A stretch of DNA of 64,000 bases from Clostridioides difficile (GTDB lineage: Bacteria > Bacillota > Clostridia > Peptostreptococcales > Peptostreptococcaceae), in NCBI GenBank assembly GCA_024919175.1, contig CP103804.1, positions 930,001-994,000 of the forward strand, written 5' to 3'. This document shows positions 8,456-16,483 of the stretch, piece by piece (the stretch's first letter is position 1; each line of letters begins with the position of its first letter). The position numbers were made by a program, and so were the translations under genes. The notes under the pieces are model-generated. The model was not told the DNA's origin. It saw nothing but the letters and a program-made list of their open reading frames with translations, and did not search any database.

Positions 8456-10321
8456 ATGTCAATAACTTTAGAAACAGCTCAAGCCCATGCAAATGACCCA
8501 GCAGTTTGTTGTTGTAGATTTGAAGCGGGAACAATAATAGCGCCAGAAAACTTAGAAGATCCAGCAATATTTGAAGACTTAGAGGATTCTGGATTATTAA
8601 CAATACCAGAAAATGGATTAACTATAGGTCAAGTACTAGGAGCTAAGTTAAAAGAAACTTTAGATGCTCTTTCTCCAATGACTACAGAAAATGTAGAAGG
8701 ATACAAAGCAGGAGAGGCTAAAGAAGTAGTAGAAGAAACAGTAGTAGAAGAAGCTCCAGTAGCAGAAGCAGCAGTAGTGCCAGTAAGCACAGGAGTTTTA
8801 GGTGAAACAGTTAAAATACACATAGGTGAAGGTAAGAATATAAGCTTAGAAATACCTTTATCAATAGCTGGTCAAGCAGGAGTTGCTGCTCCAGTAGCAA
8901 ACGTTGCAGCTCCAGTAGCAGAAGTAGCTCCAAAAGTTGAAGAAAAGAAATTATTAAGAAGTTTAACTAAAAAACACTTTAAAATAGACAAAGTTGAATT
9001 TGCTGATGAAACTAAAATAGAAGGAACTACTTTATACATCAGAAATGCAGCAGAAATATGTAAGGAAGCTAATGACACTCAAGAATTAGTTGTTGATGTT
9101 AAATTAGAAATAATAACTCCTGATAAGTATGAAACTTACAGTGAGGCTGTATTAGATATACAACCAATCGCTACTAAAGAAGAAGGCGAATTAGGTTCAG
9201 GTATAACAAGAGTTATAGATGGAGCTATAATGGTATTAACTGGTACAGATGAAAATGGAGTTCAAATAGGTGAATTCGGTTCTTCAGAAGGTGAATTAAA
9301 CACTACTATAATGTGGGGTAGACCAGGTGCTGCTGACAAAGGTGAAATATTCATCAAAGGTCAAGTAACAATAAAAGCTGGAACTAACATGGAGAGACCA
9401 GGACCTTTAGCTGCTCACCGTGCTTTTGACTATATAACTCAAGAGATAAGAGAAGCTTTAAAGAAAGTTGACAACTCTTTAGTAGTAGATGAAGAAGTAA
9501 TCGAGCAATACAGAAGAGAAGGTAAAAAGAAAGTTGTTGTTATAAAAGAAATAATGGGACAAGGTGCAATGCATGATAACTTAATATTACCAGTTGAACC
9601 AGTTGGTACATTAGGAGCTCAACCAAACGTTGACTTAGGAAACATGCCAGTTGTATTATCTCCACTTGAAGTATTAGATGGTGGTATCCATGCATTAACT
9701 TGTATAGGACCTGCATCAAAAGAAATGTCAAGACATTACTGGAGAGAGCCATTAGTAATAAGAGCTATGCAAGATGAAGAAATAGATTTAGTAGGTGTTG
9801 TATTTGTTGGTTCTCCACAAGTAAATGCTGAGAAATTCTATGTATCTAAGAGATTAGGTATGTTAGTTGAAGCTATGGAAGTTGATGGAGCTGTAGTAAC
9901 TACTGAAGGTTTCGGAAACAACCATATAGATTTCGCATCTCACATAGAGCAAATAGGTATGAGAGGTATACCAGTAGTTGGTGTAACTTATTCAGCAGTT
10001 CAAGGTGCTCTAGTTGTTGGTAATAAATACATGACTCACATGGTAGACAATAACAAGTCTAAGCAAGGTATAGAGAATGAAATATTATCAAACAATACAT
10101 TAGCTCCAGAAGAAGCTGTAAGAATCATGGCTATGCTTAAAAATGCTATAGCAGGTGTAGAAGTTAAAGCTCCTGAAAGAAAATGGAATCCAAATGTTAA
10201 ATTAAATAACATAGAAGCTATAGAAAAAGCTACAGGAGAAAAAATAGTATTAGAAGATAATGAGCAATCTTTACCAATGAGTAAGAAGAGAAGAGAAATA
10301 TACGAAAAAGACGAAAACTAA
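8456..10321 (+). CDS. prdA: PrdA, D-proline reductase proprotein (pyruvoyl subunit precursor)
   Basis: D-proline reductase reduces D-proline to 5-aminovalerate. PrdA is made as a proprotein cleaved at a Thr-Cys bond, the Cys becoming the pyruvoyl group that binds substrate. Here the site is HALT|CIGPAS, Cys416, predicting an N-terminal chain of about 415 residues and a C-terminal pyruvoyl chain of about 206. Residues 1-160 form an extension with a CCC motif near 18-20 and an Ala/Pro/Val-rich flexible linker (about 110-160) absent from PrdD. Residues from about 165 align with PrdD and those after 416 with PrdE. The SD is AAGGAGG. It is the first gene of the prdA-prdF unit. Confidence 0.96.
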   Translation: MSITLETAQAHANDPAVCCCRFEAGTIIAPENLEDPAIFEDLEDSGLLTIPENGLTIGQVLGAKLKETLDALSPMTTENVEGYKAGEAKEVVEETVVEEAPVAEAAVVPVSTGVLGETVKIHIGEGKNISLEIPLSIAGQAGVAAPVANVAAPVAEVAPKVEEKKLLRSLTKKHFKIDKVEFADETKIEGTTLYIRNAAEICKEANDTQELVVDVKLEIITPDKYETYSEAVLDIQPIATKEEGELGSGITRVIDGAIMVLTGTDENGVQIGEFGSSEGELNTTIMWGRPGAADKGEIFIKGQVTIKAGTNMERPGPLAAHRAFDYITQEIREALKKVDNSLVVDEEVIEQYRREGKKKVVVIKEIMGQGAMHDNLILPVEPVGTLGAQPNVDLGNMPVVLSPLEVLDGGIHALTCIGPASKEMSRHYWREPLVIRAMQDEEIDLVGVVFVGSPQVNAEKFYVSKRLGMLVEAMEVDGAVVTTEGFGNNHIDFASHIEQIGMRGIPVVGVTYSAVQGALVVGNKYMTHMVDNNKSKQGIENEILSNNTLAPEEAVRIMAMLKNAIAGVEVKAPERKWNPNVKLNNIEAIEKATGEKIVLEDNEQSLPMSKKRREIYEKDEN

Positions 10322-10402
10322 AATTTAGATAATAACTAAGATTTAGATAAAAATATAAATTTAGATCCAAGTTTAAAATAAGTATAGAGAGGTAGAATTA
10401 TA

Positions 10403-10690
10403 ATGGATAGATTAAAATATATCTCATCAGAGACTTTTTATGAGGGTGTTATAGTCGAAATCATGGGTGGTGGAGTAACTATAGACCTAAAAGGTAGACT
10501 TGGACAATTTAAAATACCTAATAGAATGCTTATAACTGACTACGAACTTAAGATAGGTCAAGAGGTTGGATTCATGCTAAGCTATCCTGAGGTATTAAGT
10601 CCAGAGCCTAATCATGAGTATGTAGAAAATATTAGGAGAGAAAAAGAAAAGCAAGCAGAAATGCAAGCTAAAAAGAAGCAAGAAGAATAA
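10403..10690 (+). CDS. Small conserved protein of prd operons (CBO2463/CBO2479 type)
   Basis: The 95-residue protein has a compact N-terminal domain (about 1-70) rich in beta-type hydrophobics (GVIVEIMGGGVTIDLKGR), like a small OB/SH3-like barrel, and a charged Lys/Glu/Gln tail (about 72-95). Proteins of this type recur beside proline reductase genes in clostridia, but I know no demonstrated function. It has its own Shine-Dalgarno (GAGAGGT), lies 81 bases after prdA and 43 before prdB, and must be co-transcribed with both. A role in PrdA/PrdB maturation or assembly is possible but is only inference from position. Confidence 0.8.
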   Translation: MDRLKYISSETFYEGVIVEIMGGGVTIDLKGRLGQFKIPNRMLITDYELKIGQEVGFMLSYPEVLSPEPNHEYVENIRREKEKQAEMQAKKKQEE

Positions 10691-10733
10691 AAATAATAAT
10701 TAATCGTTTGAAAATAGAAGGGAGAGGAAATAT

Positions 10734-11459
10734 ATGAGCCTTACAACAGTACAAGGACTTCAATCTGAAATATTTGTTCCAATAACACCTCCTCCAGTTT
10801 GGACTCCTGTAACTAAAGAATTAAAAGATATGACTATAGCTTTAGCTACAGCAGCTGGTGTTCACTTAAAATCTGACAAAAGATTTAATCTAGCAGGAGA
10901 TACTACTTTTAGAGCTGTACCTAACACAGCTACAGTTGATGAAATGATGGTATCACATGGTGGATACGATAATGGAGATGTAAATAAAGATATAAACTGT
11001 ATGTTCCCTATAGATAGATTACATGAATTAGCTGCAGAAGGATTTATAAAAGCAGTAGCTCCTATGCACTATGCATTCATGGGTGGTGGAGGAAACCAAC
11101 ATGTCTTCACTGAAGAAACTGGTCCTGCTATCGCTGCTAAACTTAAAGAAGAGGGAGTAGACGGTGTAGTCATGACAGCTGGCTGAGGTACTTGCCATAG
11201 AACTGCCGTGATCGTGCAGAGAGCAATAGAGGAAGCTGGAATACCTACAATAATAATCGCAGCTCTTCCTCCAGTAGTTAGACAAAACGGAACTCCTAGA
11301 GCAGTTGCTCCATTAGTTCCAATGGGTGCTAATGCTGGTGAACCACATAACATAGAAATGCAAACACATATATTAAGAGATACATTAGAGCAATTAGTTG
11401 CTATACCATCTGCTGGTAAGATAGTTCCATTACCATACGAATATAAAGCTCACGTTTAA
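10734..11459 (+). CDS. prdB: PrdB, selenocysteine-containing subunit of D-proline reductase
   Basis: The gene reads through an in-frame UGA (11184-11186) as selenocysteine, residue 151 of 241. The context is MTAG-U-GTCHRTA, giving the redox motif Sec-Gly-Thr-Cys. The UGA divides what would look like a 150-residue ORF and an 83-residue ORF in the same frame. The selenolate is thought to attack the ring C-N bond of proline bound to the pyruvoyl group of PrdA, and the UxxC pair is then re-reduced. The segment just after UGA is noticeably more G+C-rich than its surroundings, as expected if it carries the SECIS element. The SD is GGGAGAGG, ending 9 bases before ATG. An automatic caller will truncate or split this gene. 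Confidence 0.96.
11184..11225 (+). other. Selenocysteine UGA and putative bacterial SECIS
   Basis: The UGA at 11184 is followed by about 40 bases (GGTACTTGCC, GAACTGCCGTG, ATCGTGCAGAG) with G+C-rich codons rarely used elsewhere in this A+T-rich operon. Bacterial SECIS elements occupy this position inside the coding sequence. I did not fold it, so stem boundaries are unassigned. Confidence 0.8.
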
Positions 11460-11485
11460 AATGTAATTTATATTTGAAAATATAG

Positions 11486-11520
11486 AACCCTTCTCCTACC
11501 TAATTAGGAGAGGGGTTTTA
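11486..11520 (+). terminator. Intra-operon terminator/attenuator between prdB and prdD
   Basis: AACCCTTCTCCTA (11486-11498) pairs with TAGGAGAGGGGTT (11505-11517, one register shift), followed by TTTTAA. A moderate U-tract suggests partial termination, which would give more PrdA/PrdB than PrdD/E/F. Confidence 0.75.
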
Positions 11521-11538
11521 AGAACAAAGGTGGCTATT

Positions 11539-12297
11539 ATGGAAGAAAAAATAATGAGAAGACTTGTTATAAAACCGTTTCATATGAATGAAGTTAATTT
11601 CGGTTCAAAAACTTCTATAAAGAAAGATGTACTTACAATTGATTTATCAAGTATAGATGAAATAAAAGCAAGAGAAGATTTAATAACAGATATAAAAGTA
11701 GATATTATAAAACCTGGAGATTATGACAGAGAAATTAATACTATTATGGACATTATACCAATATCAACCAAAGTTTTAGGCAGATTGGGAGAGGGAATTA
11801 CACATACTTTAACTGGTGTATATGTTATGCTAACTGGTGCAGACGAAGATGGAAATCAAATGCATGAATTTGGTTCTTCAGAAGGAATTTTGAGTGAACA
11901 AATGGTGTTTGGTAGATATGGGACTCCATCAGTTGAAGATTATATAATCCATGTGGATGTAACTCTTAAGGGAGGTTTACCTTTTGAAAGAACACTTCCA
12001 CTTGCAGCATTTAAAGCATGTGATGATTTTATACAAGAAATAAGAACGTCTTTGAAAATGGAAGACGGAAGAAATGCTACTCAAGTTCGTGAATATTTTG
12101 ACAAAATTCGACCAAATGCAAAAAAGGTTGTCATAGTAAAACAAATAGCAGGTCAAGGGGCTATGTATGACAATCAGTTATTCTCAAAGGAACCTAGTGG
12201 TTTTGAAGGAGGAACATCAATTATAGATATGGGAAATGTACCTATGATTATATCTCCTAATGAATATAGAGATGGTGCCCTTAGAGCTATGACTTAA
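11539..12297 (+). CDS. prdD: PrdD, homologue of the PrdA N-terminal chain
   Basis: This 252-residue protein aligns with PrdA from about residue 165 up to its processing site. Shared blocks include HEFGSSEG, ERTLPLAAFKA and KQIAGQGAMYDN. It ends in DGALRAMT, matching GGIHALT of PrdA, so it stops exactly where PrdA is cut. ATG 11539 is preferred over GTG 11530 because AAAGGTGG (11526-11533) is then correctly spaced. It lacks the PrdA N-terminal extension. The role is not established by sequence; as a PrdA-like chain it may scaffold or assist maturation of the reductase. It is followed after 14 bases by prdE. Confidence 0.9.
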   Translation: MEEKIMRRLVIKPFHMNEVNFGSKTSIKKDVLTIDLSSIDEIKAREDLITDIKVDIIKPGDYDREINTIMDIIPISTKVLGRLGEGITHTLTGVYVMLTGADEDGNQMHEFGSSEGILSEQMVFGRYGTPSVEDYIIHVDVTLKGGLPFERTLPLAAFKACDDFIQEIRTSLKMEDGRNATQVREYFDKIRPNAKKVVIVKQIAGQGAMYDNQLFSKEPSGFEGGTSIIDMGNVPMIISPNEYRDGALRAMT

Positions 12298-12311
12298 GAG
12301 AGGTGGATATT

Positions 12312-12779
12312 ATGGGAATAGGACCTTCAACAAAAGAAACATCTCTTCATCACTTTAGAGACCCACTTTTGGATATAGTTGAAAGTGATAAGGATGTAGA
12401 TTTACTTGGAGTAATAGTAGTAGGAACTCCAGATGGAAATGAAAATAAGACTTTTGTGGGACAAAGAACGGCCGCTTGGCTGGAAGCCATGAGAGTAGAT
12501 GGAGCTATAGTCTCTTCAGATGGTTGGGGAAACTCACATGTTGACTATGCTAATACATTTGAAGAAATAGGAAAAAGAGATATACCTGTAGTTGGAGTGA
12601 CATTTAATGGTACTCAAGCTAAGTTTGTTGTAAGTAATCAATATATGGATACCATAGTTGATATGAACAAATCAAAAGAAGGTATTGAGACAGAAGTTGT
12701 TGGAGAAAACAACACAAGTGAGATTGATGCTAAAAAGGCTTTGGCATTTTTAAAATTAAAAATGAGAAAGCATGGATAA
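12312..12779 (+). CDS. prdE: PrdE, homologue of the PrdA pyruvoyl chain without the cysteine
   Basis: The 155-residue protein aligns with PrdA after its Thr|Cys processing site: MGIGPSTKETSLHHFRDPL compares with CIGPASKEMSRHYWREPL. Further matches are LGVIVVGTPDGN, VDGAIVSSDGWGNSHVDYA and IPVVGVTFNGTQAKFVV. The start is most likely ATG 12312, with AGAGGTGG (12299-12306) as Shine-Dalgarno; GTG 12303 would lie inside that site. The Cys that becomes pyruvoyl in PrdA is missing, so PrdE cannot form the cofactor in the same way. PrdD plus PrdE together equal one processed PrdA. Confidence 0.9.
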   Translation: MGIGPSTKETSLHHFRDPLLDIVESDKDVDLLGVIVVGTPDGNENKTFVGQRTAAWLEAMRVDGAIVSSDGWGNSHVDYANTFEEIGKRDIPVVGVTFNGTQAKFVVSNQYMDTIVDMNKSKEGIETEVVGENNTSEIDAKKALAFLKLKMRKHG

Positions 12780-12992
12780 AAAATTTAGTACACCTGCAGT
12801 AGGTCTTACTATTATGGGAGCAGATGGTTTAGTAGTTACTAATCATTGTTTAGATAAAGCTACCATAATTAATTATAAAAAGACGACAGGCTACATAGAA
12901 ACAGAAGTAGTTGGATACAATCACATGGATGAAGTTGATGTAAAAAAGCATTAGCTTTTCTAAAACTAAAAATGCGTAAAAACGCAAAATAA
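12772..12992 (+). pseudogene. Truncated, frameshifted second copy of prdE (prdE2 remnant)
   Basis: The first reading frame gives MDKKFSTPAVGLTIMGADG through IETEVVGYNHMDEVDVKKH, matching the PrdE C-terminal part, and ends at a TAG at about 12952. In the other frame, after a run of six As (12942-12947), the PrdE C-terminus continues as ALAFLKLKMRKNAK to 12992. One extra A would restore a match to PrdE DAKKALAFLKLKMRK. It lacks the first roughly 90 residues of PrdE, overlaps the end of prdE (12772-12779) and has no good Shine-Dalgarno. It looks like a tandem-duplication relic. Slippage on A6 could in principle join the frames but is unlikely to give a functional protein. Confidence 0.8.
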
Positions 12993-13011
12993 ACCTAAGG
13001 GGGAATTTGAT

Positions 13012-14019
13012 ATGAAATTTAGCAGAAGTATACAAGCTATAGACTCTCATACAGCAGGAGAAGCAACTAGAATAGTTGTAGGTGGAATACCTAACATAAA
13101 AGGAAATTCTATGCCTGAGAAAAAAGAATATTTAGAAAAAAATCTAGATTATTTAAGAACTGCTATAATGTTAGAGCCAAGAGGACATAATGATATGTTT
13201 GGTTCTGTAATGACTCAACCTTGTTGCCCAGATGCTGACTTTGGAATAATCTTCATGGACGGTGGCGGATACCTTAACATGTGTGGCCATGGTACAATAG
13301 GAGCTATGACAGCAGCTATAGAAACAGGTGTAGTTCCAGCAGTAGAGCCTATAACTCATGTAGTTATGGAAGCTCCAGCAGGAATAATAAGAGGAGATGT
13401 TACAGTTGTAGATGGAAAAGCTAAAGAAGTATCATTCTTAAACGTACCAGCTTTCTTATATAAAGAAGGTGTTGAAGTTGACTTACCAGGTGTTGGAACA
13501 GTTAAATTTGATATATCATTTGGTGGAAGCTTCTTTGCTATAATACATGCAAGTCAATTAGGTTTAAAAATAGAACCTCAAAATGCTGGTAAATTAACTG
13601 AACTAGCTATGAAACTTAGAGATATAATAAACGAAAAAATAGAAATACAACATCCAACTTTAGCTCATATAAAAACTGTAGATTTAGTTGAAATATATGA
13701 TGCACCAACTCATCCAGAAGCTACTTACAAAAACGTAGTTATATTTGGTCAAGGTCAAGTTGACAGATCTCCATGTGGAACTGGAACAAGTGCTAAATTA
13801 GCTACTTTACATGCTAAAGGTGAATTAAAAGTAGGAGAAAAATTCGTATATGAAAGTATATTAGGAACTTTATTCAAAGGTGAAATAGTTGAAGAAACTA
13901 AAGTTGCAGATTTCAATGCTGTAATACCTAAAATAAGTGGTTCTGCTTATATAACTGGATTCAATCACTTTGTAATAGATGAAGAAGATCCACTTAAACA
14001 TGGATTTATTCTTAAATAG
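13012..14019 (+). CDS. prdF: PrdF, proline racemase
   Basis: The 335-residue protein is a cofactor-independent proline racemase that turns L-proline into D-proline, the substrate of PrdA/PrdB. Both catalytic cysteines are visible: Cys91 in NMCGHGT and Cys255 in SPCGTGTSA. Other family blocks are SHTAGEATRIVVGG and LEPRGHNDMFG. Cys in SPCGTG marks a racemase rather than the Ser/Thr-bearing epimerase or dehydratase relatives. AAGGGGGAA lies before ATG 13012. It is the last gene of the prdA unit, followed by a hairpin. Acts in the cytoplasm. Length matches the family. Confidence 0.96.
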   Translation: MKFSRSIQAIDSHTAGEATRIVVGGIPNIKGNSMPEKKEYLEKNLDYLRTAIMLEPRGHNDMFGSVMTQPCCPDADFGIIFMDGGGYLNMCGHGTIGAMTAAIETGVVPAVEPITHVVMEAPAGIIRGDVTVVDGKAKEVSFLNVPAFLYKEGVEVDLPGVGTVKFDISFGGSFFAIIHASQLGLKIEPQNAGKLTELAMKLRDIINEKIEIQHPTLAHIKTVDLVEIYDAPTHPEATYKNVVIFGQGQVDRSPCGTGTSAKLATLHAKGELKVGEKFVYESILGTLFKGEIVEETKVADFNAVIPKISGSAYITGFNHFVIDEEDPLKHGFILK

Positions 14020-14043
14020 AAACAAATAAATTGGGAAATTAAA

Positions 14044-14085
14044 ATAGAATAGTAACCTCTTGTTGGTTACTATTCTATAGCTTTT
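14044..14085 (+). terminator. Hairpin after prdF with weak U-tract
   Basis: ATAGAATAGTAACC (14044-14057) pairs perfectly with GGTTACTATTCTAT (14065-14078), but only CTTTT follows. Partial read-through into the permease gene is likely. Confidence 0.65.
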
Positions 14086-14137
14086 AGGCTATAAGATTCA
14101 GAATATATAAAAAAATAAAAAAACAGGAGGATGGATT

Positions 14138-15019
14138 ATGGTAGCAATCTTAAAGGCATTATACGTAGTATTCGCAGCAATCTTTGCAGTTGTATTTGGT
14201 AAAGACGTAGCTAAAGCAAACAAAGAGGGGAAACTAGAAGAACAAAGTACTCCAAAAGTTGCTGTAACAGGATTTATAACAGATTTCTTTGATACATTAG
14301 GAATAGGCTCATTTGCTCCAACAATAGCAATGTCAAAAGCTTTAAAATTAAACATACCAGATAAGAAAATGCCTGGTACGTTAAACGTAGCACATACTAT
14401 TCCAGTTGTTACTGAAGCATTTATATTCACATCAATCATACCAGTTGATGGTGTAACTCTAGTATCTATGGTTGTAGCAGCAGCAGTTGGTTCATACATA
14501 GGTGCAGGAATAATAGCTAAAATGGACGAAAGAAAGATACAAATGGTTATGGGTGTGACTCTAGCATTAACAGCAATATTAATGTTATTAGGTCATCCTT
14601 GGGTGAATGTATTACCAGGTGGAGGAAATGAATTAGGTCTTACTGGTGTTAAATTAGTAATAGGTGTATTAGGTAACTTTATATTAGGTGCTTTAATGAC
14701 AGCTGGTATAGGTCTATATGCTCCTGGTATGGCAATGGTTTACTTCTTAGGAATGTCTGCAAAAGTTGCGTTCCCAATAGTTATGGGTTCTTGTGCATTA
14801 TTAATGCCAGTTGCAAGTATGAAATTCATAAAAGAAGATGCATATACTAAAAAAGCATCAGTTATAATAGCTATCTGTGGTTTAATAGGGGTTTTCGTAG
14901 CAGCATATATAGTAAAAACTTTACCAATGGATATATTAAAAGCATTAGTAATAATAGTTATAGCTTACACTTCTGCTACAATGATAATGGCTGCAAATAA
15001 AAATAAAAAGACTGCTTAG
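14138..15019 (+). CDS. TauE/SafE-type membrane permease downstream of prd
   Basis: This 293-residue integral membrane protein has roughly eight hydrophobic segments and resembles the TauE/SafE (sulfite exporter-type) permease family. N-terminal TM 1-20 is followed by a short polar stretch with TDFFDTLGIGSFAPT, a family-like block, and repeated Gly-rich helices. AGGAGG precedes ATG 14138. It lies 118 bases after prdF behind a leaky-looking hairpin, so it may be co-expressed with proline reduction. Substrate unknown: family members move small anions, and export of a fermentation product or import of a selenium or sulfur species are both only speculation. A strong terminator follows. Confidence 0.8.
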   Translation: MVAILKALYVVFAAIFAVVFGKDVAKANKEGKLEEQSTPKVAVTGFITDFFDTLGIGSFAPTIAMSKALKLNIPDKKMPGTLNVAHTIPVVTEAFIFTSIIPVDGVTLVSMVVAAAVGSYIGAGIIAKMDERKIQMVMGVTLALTAILMLLGHPWVNVLPGGGNELGLTGVKLVIGVLGNFILGALMTAGIGLYAPGMAMVYFLGMSAKVAFPIVMGSCALLMPVASMKFIKEDAYTKKASVIIAICGLIGVFVAAYIVKTLPMDILKALVIIVIAYTSATMIMAANKNKKTA

Positions 15020-15055
15020 TATTTATTAAATATTACAGCTAACAATAAAAATTAT

Positions 15056-15104
15056 AAACTGCTTTGGAACGTTAATACTAATGTTCTAAGGCAGTTTTTT
15101 GTTT
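15056..15104 (+). terminator. Terminator after the permease gene
   Basis: AAACTGCTTTGGAAC (15056-15070) pairs with GTTCTAAGGCAGTTT (15083-15097), followed by TTTTTGTTT. Confidence 0.88.
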
Positions 15105-15664
15105 ATTGGATATAATTATATAAAGCAACTAGTGTGCCAATTATGCAATATATATATAAATTTAGTAAATTAAGTATAAATGTAGTTACATTTTTTGAAA
15201 TTAAGGTGTAAATTGAAGTTAAATATTTAAATTTAATACATATAAAATAAAGAAATATTTATATATTGATGGATATTAGCAAAAATATTAGTATAATGAG
15301 TCGAATATAACTTATAACTGAAGTGAATTGAGTTTATAATGACTTAATAATTATCTGAATCATTTGAACTAATTTAAAATATGGATATTACTTATGTTTA
15401 TAAATTAGTGTTGAGTTATATATGACTTAAAAAGTAGATTAGGAGTAATTTAATAATTAATTTTGATTAAAATAAATAATATATTATATAAACCATATGA
15501 TAGTCATATAGAGTTAAATCAAAAGATTAAATAAAATTTATAAATAAATAAAAAGTTTTAAACAGCAATCAAAGATTTGTAATAAAATACATCACTCACA
15601 AATATATTTATTATATAAGCTGATACCAGAAATATAAGAATTAACAATTGTGGAGGGATAAAAT
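15105..15664. other. Long A+T-rich intergenic stretch, no gene seen
   Basis: About 560 bases with frequent stops in all frames. Scattered short repeats such as GAGTTATA/GAGTTTATAA occur, but no coherent hairpin or riboswitch motif was recognised. The only assignable element is the Shine-Dalgarno GGAGGGA just before 15665. Confidence 0.6.
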
Positions 15665-16300
15665 ATGATAGCTGTTAAAGATGAGAATAACGTAGTAAAC
15701 TTAAGAGGGGAGTTAGACAACAAGCTAGAATTTAGTCATGAGATATTTGGAGAGAAATTTTATAATGTAAAAATAAAAATAAACAGATTAAGTGATTCAT
15801 TTGATACACTTCCTATGACTGTGTCAGAAAGACTTCTTCAAGATATTGATATCAATAAACAAAATTTAGTCAATGTTGTAGGTCAATTGAGATCCTATAA
15901 TAAAACCTTAAATAATAAAAATAGATTAGTGCTTACAGTGTTTGTTAGAGAAATAAAGGCTATAGATGAGGAAAATAAAGACCCCAATAGCATATTCCTA
16001 GATGGATATGTATGTAAAGAACCTGTGTATAGGAAAACTCCTTTAGGAAGGGAAATAACTGATTTATTAGTGGCTATAAACAGACCTTATAATAAATCTG
16101 ATTATATACCATCAATAGTTTGGGGAAGAAATGCAAAGTTTGCAAAAAACTTAAAAGTTGGTGATAGAATACAGCTTTGGGGTAGAGTTCAAAGTAGAGA
16201 GTATGAGAAAAAAATAGATGAGGATAATGTAGTGAAAAAAATGGCATATGAAGTATCTATATCAAAGATAAAAAGATTAGATGAAAATAATAATGACTAA
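15665..16300 (+). CDS. SSB-like protein with two OB-fold-type halves
   Basis: The 211-residue protein has a C-terminal half (about 105-205) that resembles single-stranded DNA-binding proteins (IFLDGYVCKEPVYRKTPLGREITDLLVAIN, SIVWGRNAKFAKNLKVGDRIQLWGRVQSREY). The N-terminal half (1-100) looks like a second, diverged copy (VNVVGQLRSY...LTVFVREI). It lacks the acidic DDDIPF-type tip that recruits partner proteins; the end is RLDENNND. It is therefore unlikely to be the main replication SSB and may act in a specialised nucleic-acid role. Monocistronic, with GGAGGGA before the ATG. The split into two OB folds is inferred from sequence pattern only. Confidence 0.75.
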   Translation: MIAVKDENNVVNLRGELDNKLEFSHEIFGEKFYNVKIKINRLSDSFDTLPMTVSERLLQDIDINKQNLVNVVGQLRSYNKTLNNKNRLVLTVFVREIKAIDEENKDPNSIFLDGYVCKEPVYRKTPLGREITDLLVAINRPYNKSDYIPSIVWGRNAKFAKNLKVGDRIQLWGRVQSREYEKKIDEDNVVKKMAYEVSISKIKRLDENNND

Positions 16301-16483
16301 ATATTTAAAATATATTGTTTTTTTATCAAAAAAACTAATAAATTTGCTATAAAAACACATTAAAAATAAATAAAGATTGTTTAAAAAAATACTAATGAAA
16401 TATCTCTTGAATAGTTGCTCGCCATTTATTATAATGTAATCTGTACATAATTTATAATTGAGAAAATGAAGAGGTGAAGCATT

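Noticed and set aside
11208..11459. Separate short gene after the UGA in prdB
   Set aside because: It is the C-terminal half of the selenoprotein PrdB in the same frame. Its apparent start is internal and has no Shine-Dalgarno.
12942..12947. Programmed frameshift on A6 in the prdE-like fragment
   Set aside because: The fragment lacks an N-terminus and a Shine-Dalgarno and overlaps prdE, so a decayed duplicate explains it better than recoding.
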